A stretch of DNA of 32,388 bases, taken from positions 1 through 32,388 of the forward strand of contig DHLV01000062.1 of the NCBI GenBank assembly GCA_002405445.1. Reading direction: 5' to 3'. Positions within the stretch are counted from its first letter, which is position 1. Each line of letters starts with the position of its first letter. Source of the DNA: Flammeovirgaceae bacterium UBA4659. Lineage in GTDB: Bacteria; Bacteroidota; Bacteroidia; Cytophagales; Cyclobacteriaceae. The notes beneath the pieces are model-generated. The model searched no databases. It was given only the letters and a program-made list of their open reading frames with translations, and was not told the origin of the DNA. The translations under genes and the position numbers were made by a program. Positions 6,865-15,133 of the stretch are shown here, one piece after another.

Positions 6865-8085
6865 TCAGTTGAATAATAAACCGAGGATCAACCCGCCCAG
6901 TATTACCGCCCACGAAGGCAGTTTTGTAAATACCATTAACAGGAAAGTAGATAGCGTGATGGCGTAATTCAGCCACTCCTGCCGTAGTGGCTCGAACAAG
7001 ATAATGGCCGCAGCAGCAATGAGGCCGGCACTAGCGGCATTGATGCCATCCAGTGAGGCGCGGATAGGCCTGAATTTTTTCAAGCTTTCCCATACCCGCA
7101 ACATGAAGAAAATCAGGAATGTACCCGGCAAAAATATACCGATTGCTGACATGATGCCGCCCGCGACCTGACCCGCGGGGCCAAACCCGCGGCTGTGCAT
7201 GGCCAGCGCACCCACATACGAGCTAAAGGAAAAAACGGGCCCCGGAAGAGATTGCGCCAGCGCGTATCCTGAAAGGAATTCCTGATTACTCAGATAAGGC
7301 TCGCCAACGCCATCGATGGTTGGCTTTGCGTATTGCACAAACTCGGTGTGCAACAAGGGCGTAAGCACCTGCCCGCCACCGAAGACCAAGCTACCGTTGC
7401 GGTAGAAATTTTCGAACAAGCGCACAGGCAAAAAATCCGGATTGTTCTTTGTGACAGCACCCAACACCGCGGCACCAACAAGCACCCCTACCCACAAAAT
7501 GAAATTCGCCATGGGCACAACAAACTTCTTCTTCTCCTCGCGGGGGTGCGCCCGGTAATTAAACGCAGTAATGCAGCCTGCAACCAACAAGATGACAGGA
7601 AACACAAATGGAGATTTCACCAGAAACGAAATGATTGCGGCTCCCAGCATGATGGCGACAGCCCGTTTGGTTTGAACTATTTTTCGGCTGAATTTGTAGG
7701 CTGCGTATGCCACCATGCCTACTGCCATGGGTTGGATAAATCTTGTTGCTATTGACACCTGCTGCGAGTCGTAACTGCCAATCAGTAGGCCTGCCACTGT
7801 CATGATGGTGACAGAGGGTATCATCCAAATCAACAGCGTTAAATACGCAAGATTGGGGCCACCGAGTTTGTAACCCACCGCGCTGATTGTTTGAGTGGAA
7901 GTAGGGCCGGGCAGCACCTGGCAAATTGCATTGAGTTCAATCAGGTCTGCCTCAGTAACGTAATGTTTTTTTTGGGCCAGCACTTTTTGAAAATGCGCAA
8001 GGTGCGCCTGCGGCCCTCCAAAACTTGATACGGACAGCAGCAACACATCTTTGAGAAAGGCTGTATAGCTTATGGATTTTGCCAA
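6865..8085 (-). CDS. chrA: Chromate transporter ChrA-like, two-domain CHR family (406 aa)
   Basis: Polytopic membrane protein with the two homologous CHR halves expected of a long-chain chromate transporter. The first half carries SSFGGPQAHLAHF and the LPGPTSTQ motif; the second carries FGGGQVLTPLL and SLPGPVFSFSSYVGA. ChrA proteins export chromate, or more broadly transport oxyanions such as sulfate-like substrates; the physiological substrate here is unknown. The only plausible start is TTG at 8085, since no ATG precedes the conserved N-terminal region. It lies 7 nt after the stop of the 2OG-Fe(II) oxygenase gene, so the two probably form an operon ending at the shared terminator at 6814-6840. 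Confidence 0.9.
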   Translation of the reverse strand: MAKSISYTAFLKDVLLLSVSSFGGPQAHLAHFQKVLAQKKHYVTEADLIELNAICQVLPGPTSTQTISAVGYKLGGPNLAYLTLLIWMIPSVTIMTVAGLLIGSYDSQQVSIATRFIQPMAVGMVAYAAYKFSRKIVQTKRAVAIMLGAAIISFLVKSPFVFPVILLVAGCITAFNYRAHPREEKKKFVVPMANFILWVGVLVGAAVLGAVTKNNPDFLPVRLFENFYRNGSLVFGGGQVLTPLLHTEFVQYAKPTIDGVGEPYLSNQEFLSGYALAQSLPGPVFSFSSYVGALAMHSRGFGPAGQVAGGIMSAIGIFLPGTFLIFFMLRVWESLKKFRPIRASLDGINAASAGLIAAAAIILFEPLRQEWLNYAITLSTFLLMVFTKLPSWAVILGGLILGLLFN

Positions 8086-8092
8086 TTGCCGA

Positions 8093-9064
8093 CTATTTTT
8101 TTAAACCGATTTCGCGCAGACGCTGGTTGAGAAACTCGCCCGCGGTAATGTCTGCCCATAACTTTGGGTGTTGGGCATCTACACAACCCGGCAATGCTGC
8201 CAAGTTCATTTCAGATCTTGGGTGCATAAAGAAGGGTATGGAGTAACGCGGTTTGTTCATTTGGTCGCGTGGTGGGTTTACCACACGGTGGATGGTAGAC
8301 TTTAGTTTCTTGTTGGTCAGGCGTTCTAACATATCACCAACATTTACCACCAATTGCTCTGGCAGCGCGGTAATGGGTATCCATTTTCCATCGCGCCTCA
8401 GCACTTGCAACCCATCTGCACTGGCGCCCATCAGCAATGTTATCAAATTGATGTCGCCATGCTCAGCGGCTCGCACTGCATCAGAAGGCACTGCGTCAGG
8501 ATTTTCTATGGGGAAGTAGTGGATGGGGCGTAAGATACTGTTGCCATGGTGCACTTTTTTATCGAAGTAGTCTTCGGGCAAATTCAAATACAGCGCAATT
8601 GCCCGAAGCATTTGTACCCCGGTTTTTTCCAATCGCTGATAAACCTCCAGTGCGATCTCCTTGAACTCTGGAAGTTCCGTTGGCCAAATGTTATCAGGGT
8701 ATTCTTGTTTGATGGGATCGTTATCCAACACTTCTTGCCCCACGTGGTAAAACTCTTTCAAGTCGCCCGTGTTGCGCCCTTTGGCATGCTCTTTTCCTTT
8801 ACCAATGTAACCGCGCTGCCCTGCCAGCCCGGCAATTTCATATTTTTGTTTTTCAGAATCGGTCAACGCAAAGAAATTTTTGATACATGCGTATAGTTGT
8901 GCTGAAAGTGCATCTGTGAGATAGTGATTACGGATGGCCACAAAGCCGATGCTGTTGTAAGCCGCGCCCAGGTCATTTACAAATTTTGCCTTTCGCGTGG
9001 GGTCGCCATCTGTAAAGTCTGCCAGATCTAATGAGGGCACTGTGTCGTACAAAATCTCTGCCAT
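8093..9064 (-). CDS. 2OG-Fe(II) oxygenase, isopenicillin N synthase-like family (323 aa)
   Basis: Full-length member of the IPNS/plant-type 2-oxoglutarate dioxygenase fold. The N-terminal DIOX_N half includes the pattern FVAIRNHYL. The catalytic core has the iron triad His202 and Asp204 (EHGDINLITLL) and His259 (STIHRVVNPP). The 2-oxoglutarate-binding RxS is RYSIPFF (Arg273, Ser275). Such enzymes hydroxylate or oxidise small molecules; bacterial members are mostly uncharacterised, so the substrate cannot be named. It is the first gene of a two-gene unit with the chromate transporter 7 nt downstream. Confidence 0.88.
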   Translation of the reverse strand: MAEILYDTVPSLDLADFTDGDPTRKAKFVNDLGAAYNSIGFVAIRNHYLTDALSAQLYACIKNFFALTDSEKQKYEIAGLAGQRGYIGKGKEHAKGRNTGDLKEFYHVGQEVLDNDPIKQEYPDNIWPTELPEFKEIALEVYQRLEKTGVQMLRAIALYLNLPEDYFDKKVHHGNSILRPIHYFPIENPDAVPSDAVRAAEHGDINLITLLMGASADGLQVLRRDGKWIPITALPEQLVVNVGDMLERLTNKKLKSTIHRVVNPPRDQMNKPRYSIPFFMHPRSEMNLAALPGCVDAQHPKLWADITAGEFLNQRLREIGLKK

Positions 9065-9223
9065 TCGCGGTGTAATTTTTTGGGTAATGCAAGCTAGATA
9101 AATTTTAGGTAATTTTAGAAGCTTGTAAACGGTGATAGTCGGGATTTGGCCGCGACCCTCGGGCTACAAGCTGCAAGCTGATTGAGATTGAAGTAAAATA
9201 TTGACACATCAAATTGATACAAT
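9065..9223. other. Divergent intergenic region between the oxygenase and superoxide dismutase genes
   Basis: This 159-nt spacer must hold both outward promoters. I see no perfect TAnnTTTG box on either strand. It carries a short inverted repeat, GCTTGTA at 9121-9127 against TACAAGC at 9165-9171, followed by a second AAGCTG copy. Its role is unknown; an operator or a transcript hairpin are both possible. Confidence 0.35.
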
Positions 9224-9925
9224 ATGAAAACGAACAGAAGGGAATTTGTGAAAGGGGCATTAAAAGTTACGGCAGCTGGAGCCATTGCCAGTGCGATCAA
9301 CCCAACAGCGTTGTTTGCCGCTGTACCTTTGCAATTTGAGCAAGTTAAGTTGCCTTATGCATACAATGCTTTGGAGCCTTACATCGATGCCATGACGATG
9401 GAAATACATTACAGTAAGCACCATGCTGCCTATGTAAAAAATGTAAACGAAGCGGTAGCTGCTGATAAAATTAGATTTGAAAACGAGAAAGATTTTTTTG
9501 CGAACACGTCCAAGCTTTCCGCGAAAGCGCGCAATAATGGTGGAGGCGTGTATAACCACAATTTTTTTTGGCAGGTGATGAAACCCAATGGCGGTGGTGT
9601 ACCTTCGGGCAAAGTAGCTGATGCCCTCAATGGCGCATTTGGTTCATTTGATAAATTCAAAGAACAGTTTACCGATGCTGCCATGAAGCGTTTTGGTTCG
9701 GGCTGGGCGTGGTTGGTAAATGATGGAGGGAAACTGAAAATTGGCTCAACACCAAATCAAGACAATCCGTTAATGGACATCAGCGAATTGAAAGGAACTC
9801 CCTTGCTTGCGTTGGATGTTTGGGAACATGCTTATTATTTAAAATACCAAAACAAGCGCAACGAGTATGTGGCCAATTGGTGGAGCGTGGTGAATTGGGA
9901 TGAAGTGGCTCGCCTCTTGAAATAA
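9224..9925 (+). CDS. Superoxide dismutase (Fe/Mn family) with Tat export signal (233 aa)
   Basis: Dismutates superoxide to peroxide and oxygen. All four metal ligands are visible: His62 (MEIHYSKHH), His112 (VYNHNFFW), Asp198 and His202 (ALDVWEHAYYLKY); the GSGWAWLV signature is present too. Fe and Mn forms cannot be separated reliably by eye. Ahead of the enzyme lies a twin-arginine signal, TNRREFVKGALKV, with an Ala-rich hydrophobic stretch up to about residue 33, so the protein should be exported folded with its metal. That is unusual, since most family members are cytoplasmic. It converges on the PAS-LuxR cluster with 14 nt between stops. Confidence 0.93.
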   Translation: MKTNRREFVKGALKVTAAGAIASAINPTALFAAVPLQFEQVKLPYAYNALEPYIDAMTMEIHYSKHHAAYVKNVNEAVAADKIRFENEKDFFANTSKLSAKARNNGGGVYNHNFFWQVMKPNGGGVPSGKVADALNGAFGSFDKFKEQFTDAAMKRFGSGWAWLVNDGGKLKIGSTPNQDNPLMDISELKGTPLLALDVWEHAYYLKYQNKRNEYVANWWSVVNWDEVARLLK

Positions 9926-9939
9926 CAGTTCAATATTTA

Positions 9940-10743
9940 TTACAGGTAGCCTAGATTAATAGCATACGCTACAGCCTCTGGCATATTTCTTGACTTTGTC
10001 TTTTTCAAAATGTTTTTCTTATAGGTAAGAACGGTTTGGTAGCCCACACCCAGTTGCTTCGAAATCTCTCTCGTTTGAAAACCACGTGCAGAAAGGTTGA
10101 CAACTTCTTTCTCTCGATTGGTAAGTAAAGGCTTCTTTTGTTTTACCGCACCATTGTCCATTTCTGAACCGATGTGGTAAATGTGGGTGCCATCGTCTAG
10201 CCGCTCGGTTACCGACCAGGTTGGTTGCGTTTGATTGGTGAGGTGTGTAACATCCGTCACCAAACTAATGGTGTAAACAAGAGAGCCATTCTTATCGATG
10301 TACGACATGTGGTGCTGCTGATAAATCCAAATGAATTCTTTAGTGACACCATGGCGGATGCGAAAGCAATGATTGATCATGGCGCGCTTTTTTTGCTCGA
10401 TAGGCAACGCCTGAATGTAGCTCAATACCTTGACGGTGTAGTCCATGAAAATCGGGTGGTCGTCTGGGTGAACAACACTTACTAGCCAATTAATATCACC
10501 GATTTCTTCTTTGGTGTAGCCTACTACTTGTAATGAATTGGGGCTGTTGTAGGGATACGTATAATCTCGAAAGTCAATGACGTTGATAAAGAAATTACCC
10601 AATGCCATGTTGCCAAACAGTAATTCCAGCACATCGATAATCGGCTTGAATTCAATTTTTTCGTTTGAAAAATTTTGCTCCGTGGCAATGGCATACAACG
10701 GGTTTGATTTTACAAATGGAGAGTGATTTGATTCGGAAGCCAT
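9940..10743 (-). CDS. PAS domain - LuxR-type HTH regulator, copy 3 of a tandem set (267 aa)
   Basis: An N-terminal PAS-like sensor (about residues 30-170, with the PAS-like VVHPDDHPIF and IWIYQQHHMSYIDKNG segments) is joined to a C-terminal LuxR/GerE helix-turn-helix (LTNREKEVVNLSARGFQTREISKQLGV, about residues 200-262). There is no receiver domain, so the signal is likely sensed directly by the PAS fold; the ligand is unknown. It is the last gene of a three-gene minus-strand unit, 12 nt behind copy 2, and its first ~90 coding nt are nearly identical to copy 2. It probably binds DNA as a dimer; targets are not visible from the sequence. Confidence 0.88.
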   Translation of the reverse strand: MASESNHSPFVKSNPLYAIATEQNFSNEKIEFKPIIDVLELLFGNMALGNFFINVIDFRDYTYPYNSPNSLQVVGYTKEEIGDINWLVSVVHPDDHPIFMDYTVKVLSYIQALPIEQKKRAMINHCFRIRHGVTKEFIWIYQQHHMSYIDKNGSLVYTISLVTDVTHLTNQTQPTWSVTERLDDGTHIYHIGSEMDNGAVKQKKPLLTNREKEVVNLSARGFQTREISKQLGVGYQTVLTYKKNILKKTKSRNMPEAVAYAINLGYL

Positions 10744-10755
10744 AAATTGAGGGAG

Positions 10756-11553
10756 TTATAGAAAACCCAGATTCAGCGCATAAGCAATTGCTTCAGTCAT
10801 GTTTTTTGATTTTGTTTTTCTTAAAACACTCTTTTTGTGAGTAACCACTGTTTGGTAACTAATTCGTAGTTGATTAGAAATTAAATGGGATGAGTAACCC
10901 TTTGCCGCTAGGCTAAGGATTTGTTTCTCCCGGCCTGAGAAAAATAGCTTATCGCGATCTTTAATATCCTTTAGCGATCCCGTGAGAAAAACACTTGATC
11001 CATCTTCTTTCTTTTCCGTTACCGACCACGAGGGTGCCAACTGAACTCCAATAAGTTGAGTAACATCGGTGATAAAACTAATCGAGTAAACGATTGCCCC
11101 ATTCCGATCCAAATGAGACATGTGATGTTGTTGATAAAGCCAAATATAGTCTTCCGTAATGCCGTGACGAATGCGATAGCAATGATTAAACATTGACCTT
11201 TTTCTTTTTTCAATCGGCAGTTGAGCAATGTAGCCAATGGCAATACCCCCATATTCCAAAAAAATCGGCAAGTCATCTGGATGCAGCACCGTCATCAACC
11301 ATTTTAAATCCTTGCCTTCGGCTGAATGGCCAACCACATTGATTGAGTTTGAGCTATTATACGGATAAGTAAAGTCCCTAAAGTCAATTACGTTGATAAA
11401 AAAACTACCGAACGCCATATTACTGAATAGTAATTCCAACACATCTATAATCGGCTTGAATTCGATTTTCTCGTTTGAAAAATTTTGCTCCGTGGCAACG
11501 GCATACAACGGGTTCGATTTTAAAAAGGGCGAAACCTTTTTTTCTCTACTCAT
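10756..11553 (-). CDS. PAS domain - LuxR-type HTH regulator, copy 2 of a tandem set (265 aa)
   Basis: Same architecture as its downstream neighbour: PAS-like sensor (VLHPDDLPIF, IWLYQQHHMSHLDRNG) and C-terminal LuxR-type HTH (FSGREKQILSLAAKGYSSHLISNQL). The first ~70 residues are nearly identical to copy 3, including the shared segment TEQNFSNEKIEFKPIIDVLE, while the linker and recognition helix differ. This suggests the two share a signal or partner but bind different DNA. Its ATG (11551-11553) overlaps the last 8 nt of copy 1, which implies translational coupling. Confidence 0.88.
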   Translation of the reverse strand: MSREKKVSPFLKSNPLYAVATEQNFSNEKIEFKPIIDVLELLFSNMAFGSFFINVIDFRDFTYPYNSSNSINVVGHSAEGKDLKWLMTVLHPDDLPIFLEYGGIAIGYIAQLPIEKRKRSMFNHCYRIRHGITEDYIWLYQQHHMSHLDRNGAIVYSISFITDVTQLIGVQLAPSWSVTEKKEDGSSVFLTGSLKDIKDRDKLFFSGREKQILSLAAKGYSSHLISNQLRISYQTVVTHKKSVLRKTKSKNMTEAIAYALNLGFL

Positions 11554-12304
11554 TGATCCAATCGTTTTGCAAAGCGGTAGAGATTGCCTCGTTGATGTTT
11601 TTGGCGTGGGCCTTGCGGATGATGCTTTTGCGGTGTGTGTTAACTGTGTTGATGGAAATGCGCAATCTGCTTGCTAATTGCTTTCCAGATAAACCTTTCA
11701 TCAACAACTTCATCACTTGTGTTTCCTTTTTGGTGAGCGGTGAGCGAGCCGAGCCAAACAGCCACTGTAAATTTTCGCCACACGAGCCGCCCAGTAACAT
11801 CGGCTTGATGCCAAAGTTTTGCTCAATCACCGACCAGCACGGTTGGCCGTTGGCAGGTAGCAAATGGGTGAGGTCTGTGATAATGTTAAGCGAATACAAC
11901 GGCTTGCCTTGTGCATCAAATGCAATGGGGCGGCATTGCTGGTACATCCAAATAGGCTGGCCCTTTTTGTGAAGCAATCGAGCGGTTAGGTTAAAATAGC
12001 ATTTCATTTTTTGTTCGGCCGTGGTGTTGATCAAAAACATAAAGCCTTCGGTGAAATTGATTTTGTACTGGCTGCGGTCTTCGGGGTGAATATGACTCAC
12101 CCACCAATTCATGCCGCCTTCTTTAAGTGTAGCCGGCTCGTGCCCGCTCAAATCTTTAAAGGTGGGGCTTACATATTCGCATGCCCCATTTTGGTAGTTG
12201 GTAATGGTTACCACCATAGGGCTGAGCGTTACTGACTGGTGAAAAAAATCAAGCACTTGACATAGGCTGGCCAAGTCAAACGCGGCATTGCCAGAAGCTT
12301 CCAT
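11546..12304 (-). CDS. PAS domain - LuxR-type HTH regulator, copy 1 of a tandem set (252 aa)
   Basis: First gene of the three-regulator unit. The PAS-like region spans about residues 20-165 (HIHPEDRSQYKINF, PIWMYQQCRPIAFDAQG). The LuxR/GerE HTH is at the end (LTKKETQVMKLLMKGLSGKQLASRL, then ISINTVNTHRKS). It lacks the N-terminal segment shared by copies 2 and 3 and is more diverged, so it is the older paralogue. It is divergent from the exported two-gene unit at 12435, with 130 nt between starts, which makes that unit and its own operon the obvious candidate targets (inference). Confidence 0.87.
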   Translation of the reverse strand: MEASGNAAFDLASLCQVLDFFHQSVTLSPMVVTITNYQNGACEYVSPTFKDLSGHEPATLKEGGMNWWVSHIHPEDRSQYKINFTEGFMFLINTTAEQKMKCYFNLTARLLHKKGQPIWMYQQCRPIAFDAQGKPLYSLNIITDLTHLLPANGQPCWSVIEQNFGIKPMLLGGSCGENLQWLFGSARSPLTKKETQVMKLLMKGLSGKQLASRLRISINTVNTHRKSIIRKAHAKNINEAISTALQNDWINE

Positions 12305-12335
12305 GGATTAAAAGACAACTAGGTAAATATAAAAA

Positions 12336-12372
12336 ACCCTATTTTTTTATGCAAGGGTATCCCTATTTAGGG
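12336..12372. promoter_or_regulatory. Candidate operator: alternating CCCT/AGGG half-sites
   Basis: In the 130-nt gap between the divergent LuxR unit and the exported unit there are four alternating half-sites: CCCTATTT from 12337, AGGG at 12354-12357, CCCT at 12361-12364 and AGGG at 12369-12372. The last two form the dyad CCCTATTTAGGG and the middle two form AGGGTATCCCT. Dyads of this kind suit a dimeric HTH protein. Assigning them to the neighbouring LuxR proteins is inference. Confidence 0.4.
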
Positions 12373-12434
12373 TGAGGTGGTTACATTTTTCTGTGTAAGT
12401 AACTTATTTTCGATCACCAAAAAATCCTAAGTCT

Positions 12435-13862
12435 ATGAGGCGTAATACGTTTATTCTCCTTGCCTTCCTGCCATTCCAACTGTTTTCACAATCGCGATGG
12501 TCAGATTGGATTACTCTCTATGAAGAGGGGTATGACAGGGTGCAAATTAGCTTTAAGGTAAATGGCTGTTCCAACAGTTCTACACCAAATGTAATAAACT
12601 CGTATTGGCGGATTAACAACACTTTCTCAAAACCCCGCGCCTACGTTAAAGGTAAGTTTGATTATGAGTTTTGTACAGGTGGAGTAAAAACGGAGTCTTT
12701 TACAATTAGTTTGGAAAAGCCTAAAACCGATGGAGATGATGGAGACTGGGGCAAATTGTTTTTGGGCGCGAAGAAGGTGATAAGAGTCTATGATTATAAA
12801 TTCTATGACTACTCTGTTGCCAACACCACTGATAAGCCTAATGCCTCAGATTCTCAACGGCCTGCAAACAACCAATATGATGCTGACGAGAACGTGAGAC
12901 TAGCAGAAAAAGAACGCCAAGAACGAGAGACAGAAAGATTGAGGTTAGAGGCAGAAGAAACAGCCCGTATAGAGCGAGAGAAGCAGCAAGCATTTCAACA
13001 AAGAATTGACAATGCTAATACAGAACAACAGCAGAGACAAGAAGAGTCGGCAGCCGCAGCGAGTGAGCTAGTGACGGGTATGGGTGCATTTGGAGCCTTC
13101 ATGTTCAAGAACATAGGCCCCGAATACGACAAGCCCAAGAACAAATTTTCCGCAGGTGCTCCGCGTTTTAGCTTGAACATTGGCTATTCATTAGCGGTGC
13201 TACCGATTTACGAAAATCGCACTGGAAGCATTTCGACTTTAAATAGCACAACCCAATTTGAAGAAACAGTGGAAGAGAACATTTACACAGCCAACCTAGA
13301 TCTTGGATTGCAATTTTGGCCTTACTATAGCAAACATTTTGGTTTGGCTATTATCGGCAATGGCCACGGAGGACTAATGCCAATAGCCGGTTCTTCGTTA
13401 AGCTACTCCTACGATTACGGCATAAAGGCATTTATTGGCTCTTGGCCAATTAAACTAGCCTTATCATACCAATGGGGTGACAGAGGCTTTTCATACTCTC
13501 ACAGCTTTAGTTCAGGAGCTGCAAATACCTTGGGTGAGACTATCAGCGTTGGTGAAGGGGCAACTAAATTTTCTCGCTTTTCAATCGGCCCTCGTATTTC
13601 ATTCAATACTATTTCTTCTATTGGTAATTTAGAGTTGATCTATTTTACTGAGTTTTATCCAAACATGAAAAAGATCTCGGCCTCAGGGTTCGCAGTAAAT
13701 TACTACTCGCATAATAGACTCCGTTTTTTTGGAGAAATTATTTTGAATGGTGCACGCATGGGAGCGATTAAGTATGAGTTGGACAACGGAGTAAAGAATA
13801 CAGGAAATCACTATAAAGTCGGGGTCGTACGTACTATGGATTGGTTTGGTCAAAAAAAGTAA
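12435..13862 (+). CDS. Exported protein with coiled coil and C-terminal beta-barrel-like region (475 aa), function unknown
   Basis: The signal peptide (RRNTFILLAFLPFQLFSQ) is followed by a small cysteine-containing domain (Cys in KVNGCSNSS and YEFCTGG; about residues 20-125). Next comes a highly charged, Glu/Arg/Gln-rich helix (about residues 153-205, for example EKERQERETERLRLEAEETA), most likely a coiled coil. From about residue 235 the pattern changes to repeated amphipathic beta strands (FSLNIGYSLAVLPIY, LDLGLQFWPYY, LRFFGEIILNGARM), as in an outer-membrane barrel of roughly 240 residues. I recognise no named family. The lipoprotein gene follows after 6 nt, so both products probably work together at the outer membrane. 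Confidence 0.75.
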   Translation: MRRNTFILLAFLPFQLFSQSRWSDWITLYEEGYDRVQISFKVNGCSNSSTPNVINSYWRINNTFSKPRAYVKGKFDYEFCTGGVKTESFTISLEKPKTDGDDGDWGKLFLGAKKVIRVYDYKFYDYSVANTTDKPNASDSQRPANNQYDADENVRLAEKERQERETERLRLEAEETARIEREKQQAFQQRIDNANTEQQQRQEESAAAASELVTGMGAFGAFMFKNIGPEYDKPKNKFSAGAPRFSLNIGYSLAVLPIYENRTGSISTLNSTTQFEETVEENIYTANLDLGLQFWPYYSKHFGLAIIGNGHGGLMPIAGSSLSYSYDYGIKAFIGSWPIKLALSYQWGDRGFSYSHSFSSGAANTLGETISVGEGATKFSRFSIGPRISFNTISSIGNLELIYFTEFYPNMKKISASGFAVNYYSHNRLRFFGEIILNGARMGAIKYELDNGVKNTGNHYKVGVVRTMDWFGQKK

Positions 13863-13868
13863 TTAGAC

Positions 13869-15131
13869 ATGAAGACTTCTTCAAAAGTTAGGTCAATTGC
13901 GTTAGTTATCTTGTTTGCGGCATGCGAACAAACGAGCGATCCCTTTGACAATCCCTTAAACGGCTTTCTAACGTCAGGCACGTGGAAAACCGCCAGTGTA
14001 AGTGTTACCCCAGGCACAATAAATATCTGTGAGCGAGATAACCTATTTGTTTTCAAGAATGCTGGAAGCCTTTTGATTGATCAGGGTGCATTGAAATGCA
14101 AAACCTCAGATCCATCTATTTTTCAAACAAGCTGGCGAGCAAACAAAGATTTTACACAAATTACAGTTGATGATTGGGGCTGGGGAACTCTTCCGAACGT
14201 TTGGAATGTGACTCGGCTAACTAGCGAAAATTTAGATTTTTCAATCGATTTTATTATTAATGGCATACAAACACGGGTTTCCTATAAGCTTCAAAAAGGA
14301 GATGTTCCCAGCGTTCCGCTTTTTGCCTCCAGCGTAACGTCAGGCGCATATTCAATTCAAGCGAAAGGCGACTTGAGATATATCGACATAAATAGCTCGA
14401 ATAATGAGTTGAGACCGACCCAAAATGAGCAAGTATGGAAAATCCTTCCAGCCACAGACGGCTTTTTTTACATCAGGCCTAACGGAGATATATCAAATGT
14501 TGACTATTACGTTAGTCAAGGCAAGGCTGGGCTTTGGGCTGCCCACGGAGATGCAAATCAGCAATGGAAGTTTGTGAGTCGTGGAGATGGATACTTTACG
14601 ATAGAAAATAGAGTTGATGCCCGCGTAATGACATCAAGCGCATCAACCTCAACCGTACAGTTACAGAATTTCAGTAGTCAAGATGCCCAGTTGTTTCGAT
14701 TTTACCCAAAAGAAACTGATCTTTATGAAGGAACGGGTTACTCAAACGTAGTTCAATTTGGAGGTGGAGGATTTTGCACGTGGTCAATTCAGTTACGCAA
14801 CGTTAGATTGAAGTTTAACATTTCTGGAAGTACTGTTATCAACGCGACTTTAACAAATGAATCTGACGAAAAGACCGTTATCGGAGGCTGTGGTGCTGTT
14901 GGGGTTGTTCAACAGAGCTATAATTTTTTAGACGGAAATATACAGGGAGGTTCAGTTACAATTAACTTTTCTCCACAAAACACAAATGCAACAAAGTGTA
15001 ATGTGCGATTTTCTGGAACAATAAACCCAGCAAACGGTAACGAAATAAGTGGTTCACTTAGATGGACAAGAATTGATCAAGGGCCTCCACTGAATTATCA
15101 AGTGACTATACCTTTGATTGTAGTTAGATAG
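13869..15131 (+). CDS. Lipoprotein with ricin-type beta-trefoil domain (420 aa)
   Basis: The lipobox LFAAC places the lipidated cysteine at residue 19. Residues about 35-150 look like a lipocalin-like or DUF-type beta domain (GTWKTASVSV start). A ricin-type beta trefoil follows: the QxW-type motifs QVW, QQW and QLF begin at residues 188, 231 and 274, exactly 43 residues apart, which is the classic (QxW)3 spacing of carbohydrate-binding trefoils. Residues about 295-420 form a further beta-rich domain with cysteines. Sugar binding is inferred from the fold. It is 6 nt behind the coiled-coil/barrel gene and ends 2 nt from the convergent VWA-like gene. Confidence 0.8.
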   Translation: MKTSSKVRSIALVILFAACEQTSDPFDNPLNGFLTSGTWKTASVSVTPGTINICERDNLFVFKNAGSLLIDQGALKCKTSDPSIFQTSWRANKDFTQITVDDWGWGTLPNVWNVTRLTSENLDFSIDFIINGIQTRVSYKLQKGDVPSVPLFASSVTSGAYSIQAKGDLRYIDINSSNNELRPTQNEQVWKILPATDGFFYIRPNGDISNVDYYVSQGKAGLWAAHGDANQQWKFVSRGDGYFTIENRVDARVMTSSASTSTVQLQNFSSQDAQLFRFYPKETDLYEGTGYSNVVQFGGGGFCTWSIQLRNVRLKFNISGSTVINATLTNESDEKTVIGGCGAVGVVQQSYNFLDGNIQGGSVTINFSPQNTNATKCNVRFSGTINPANGNEISGSLRWTRIDQGPPLNYQVTIPLIVVR

Positions 15132-15133
15132 CA

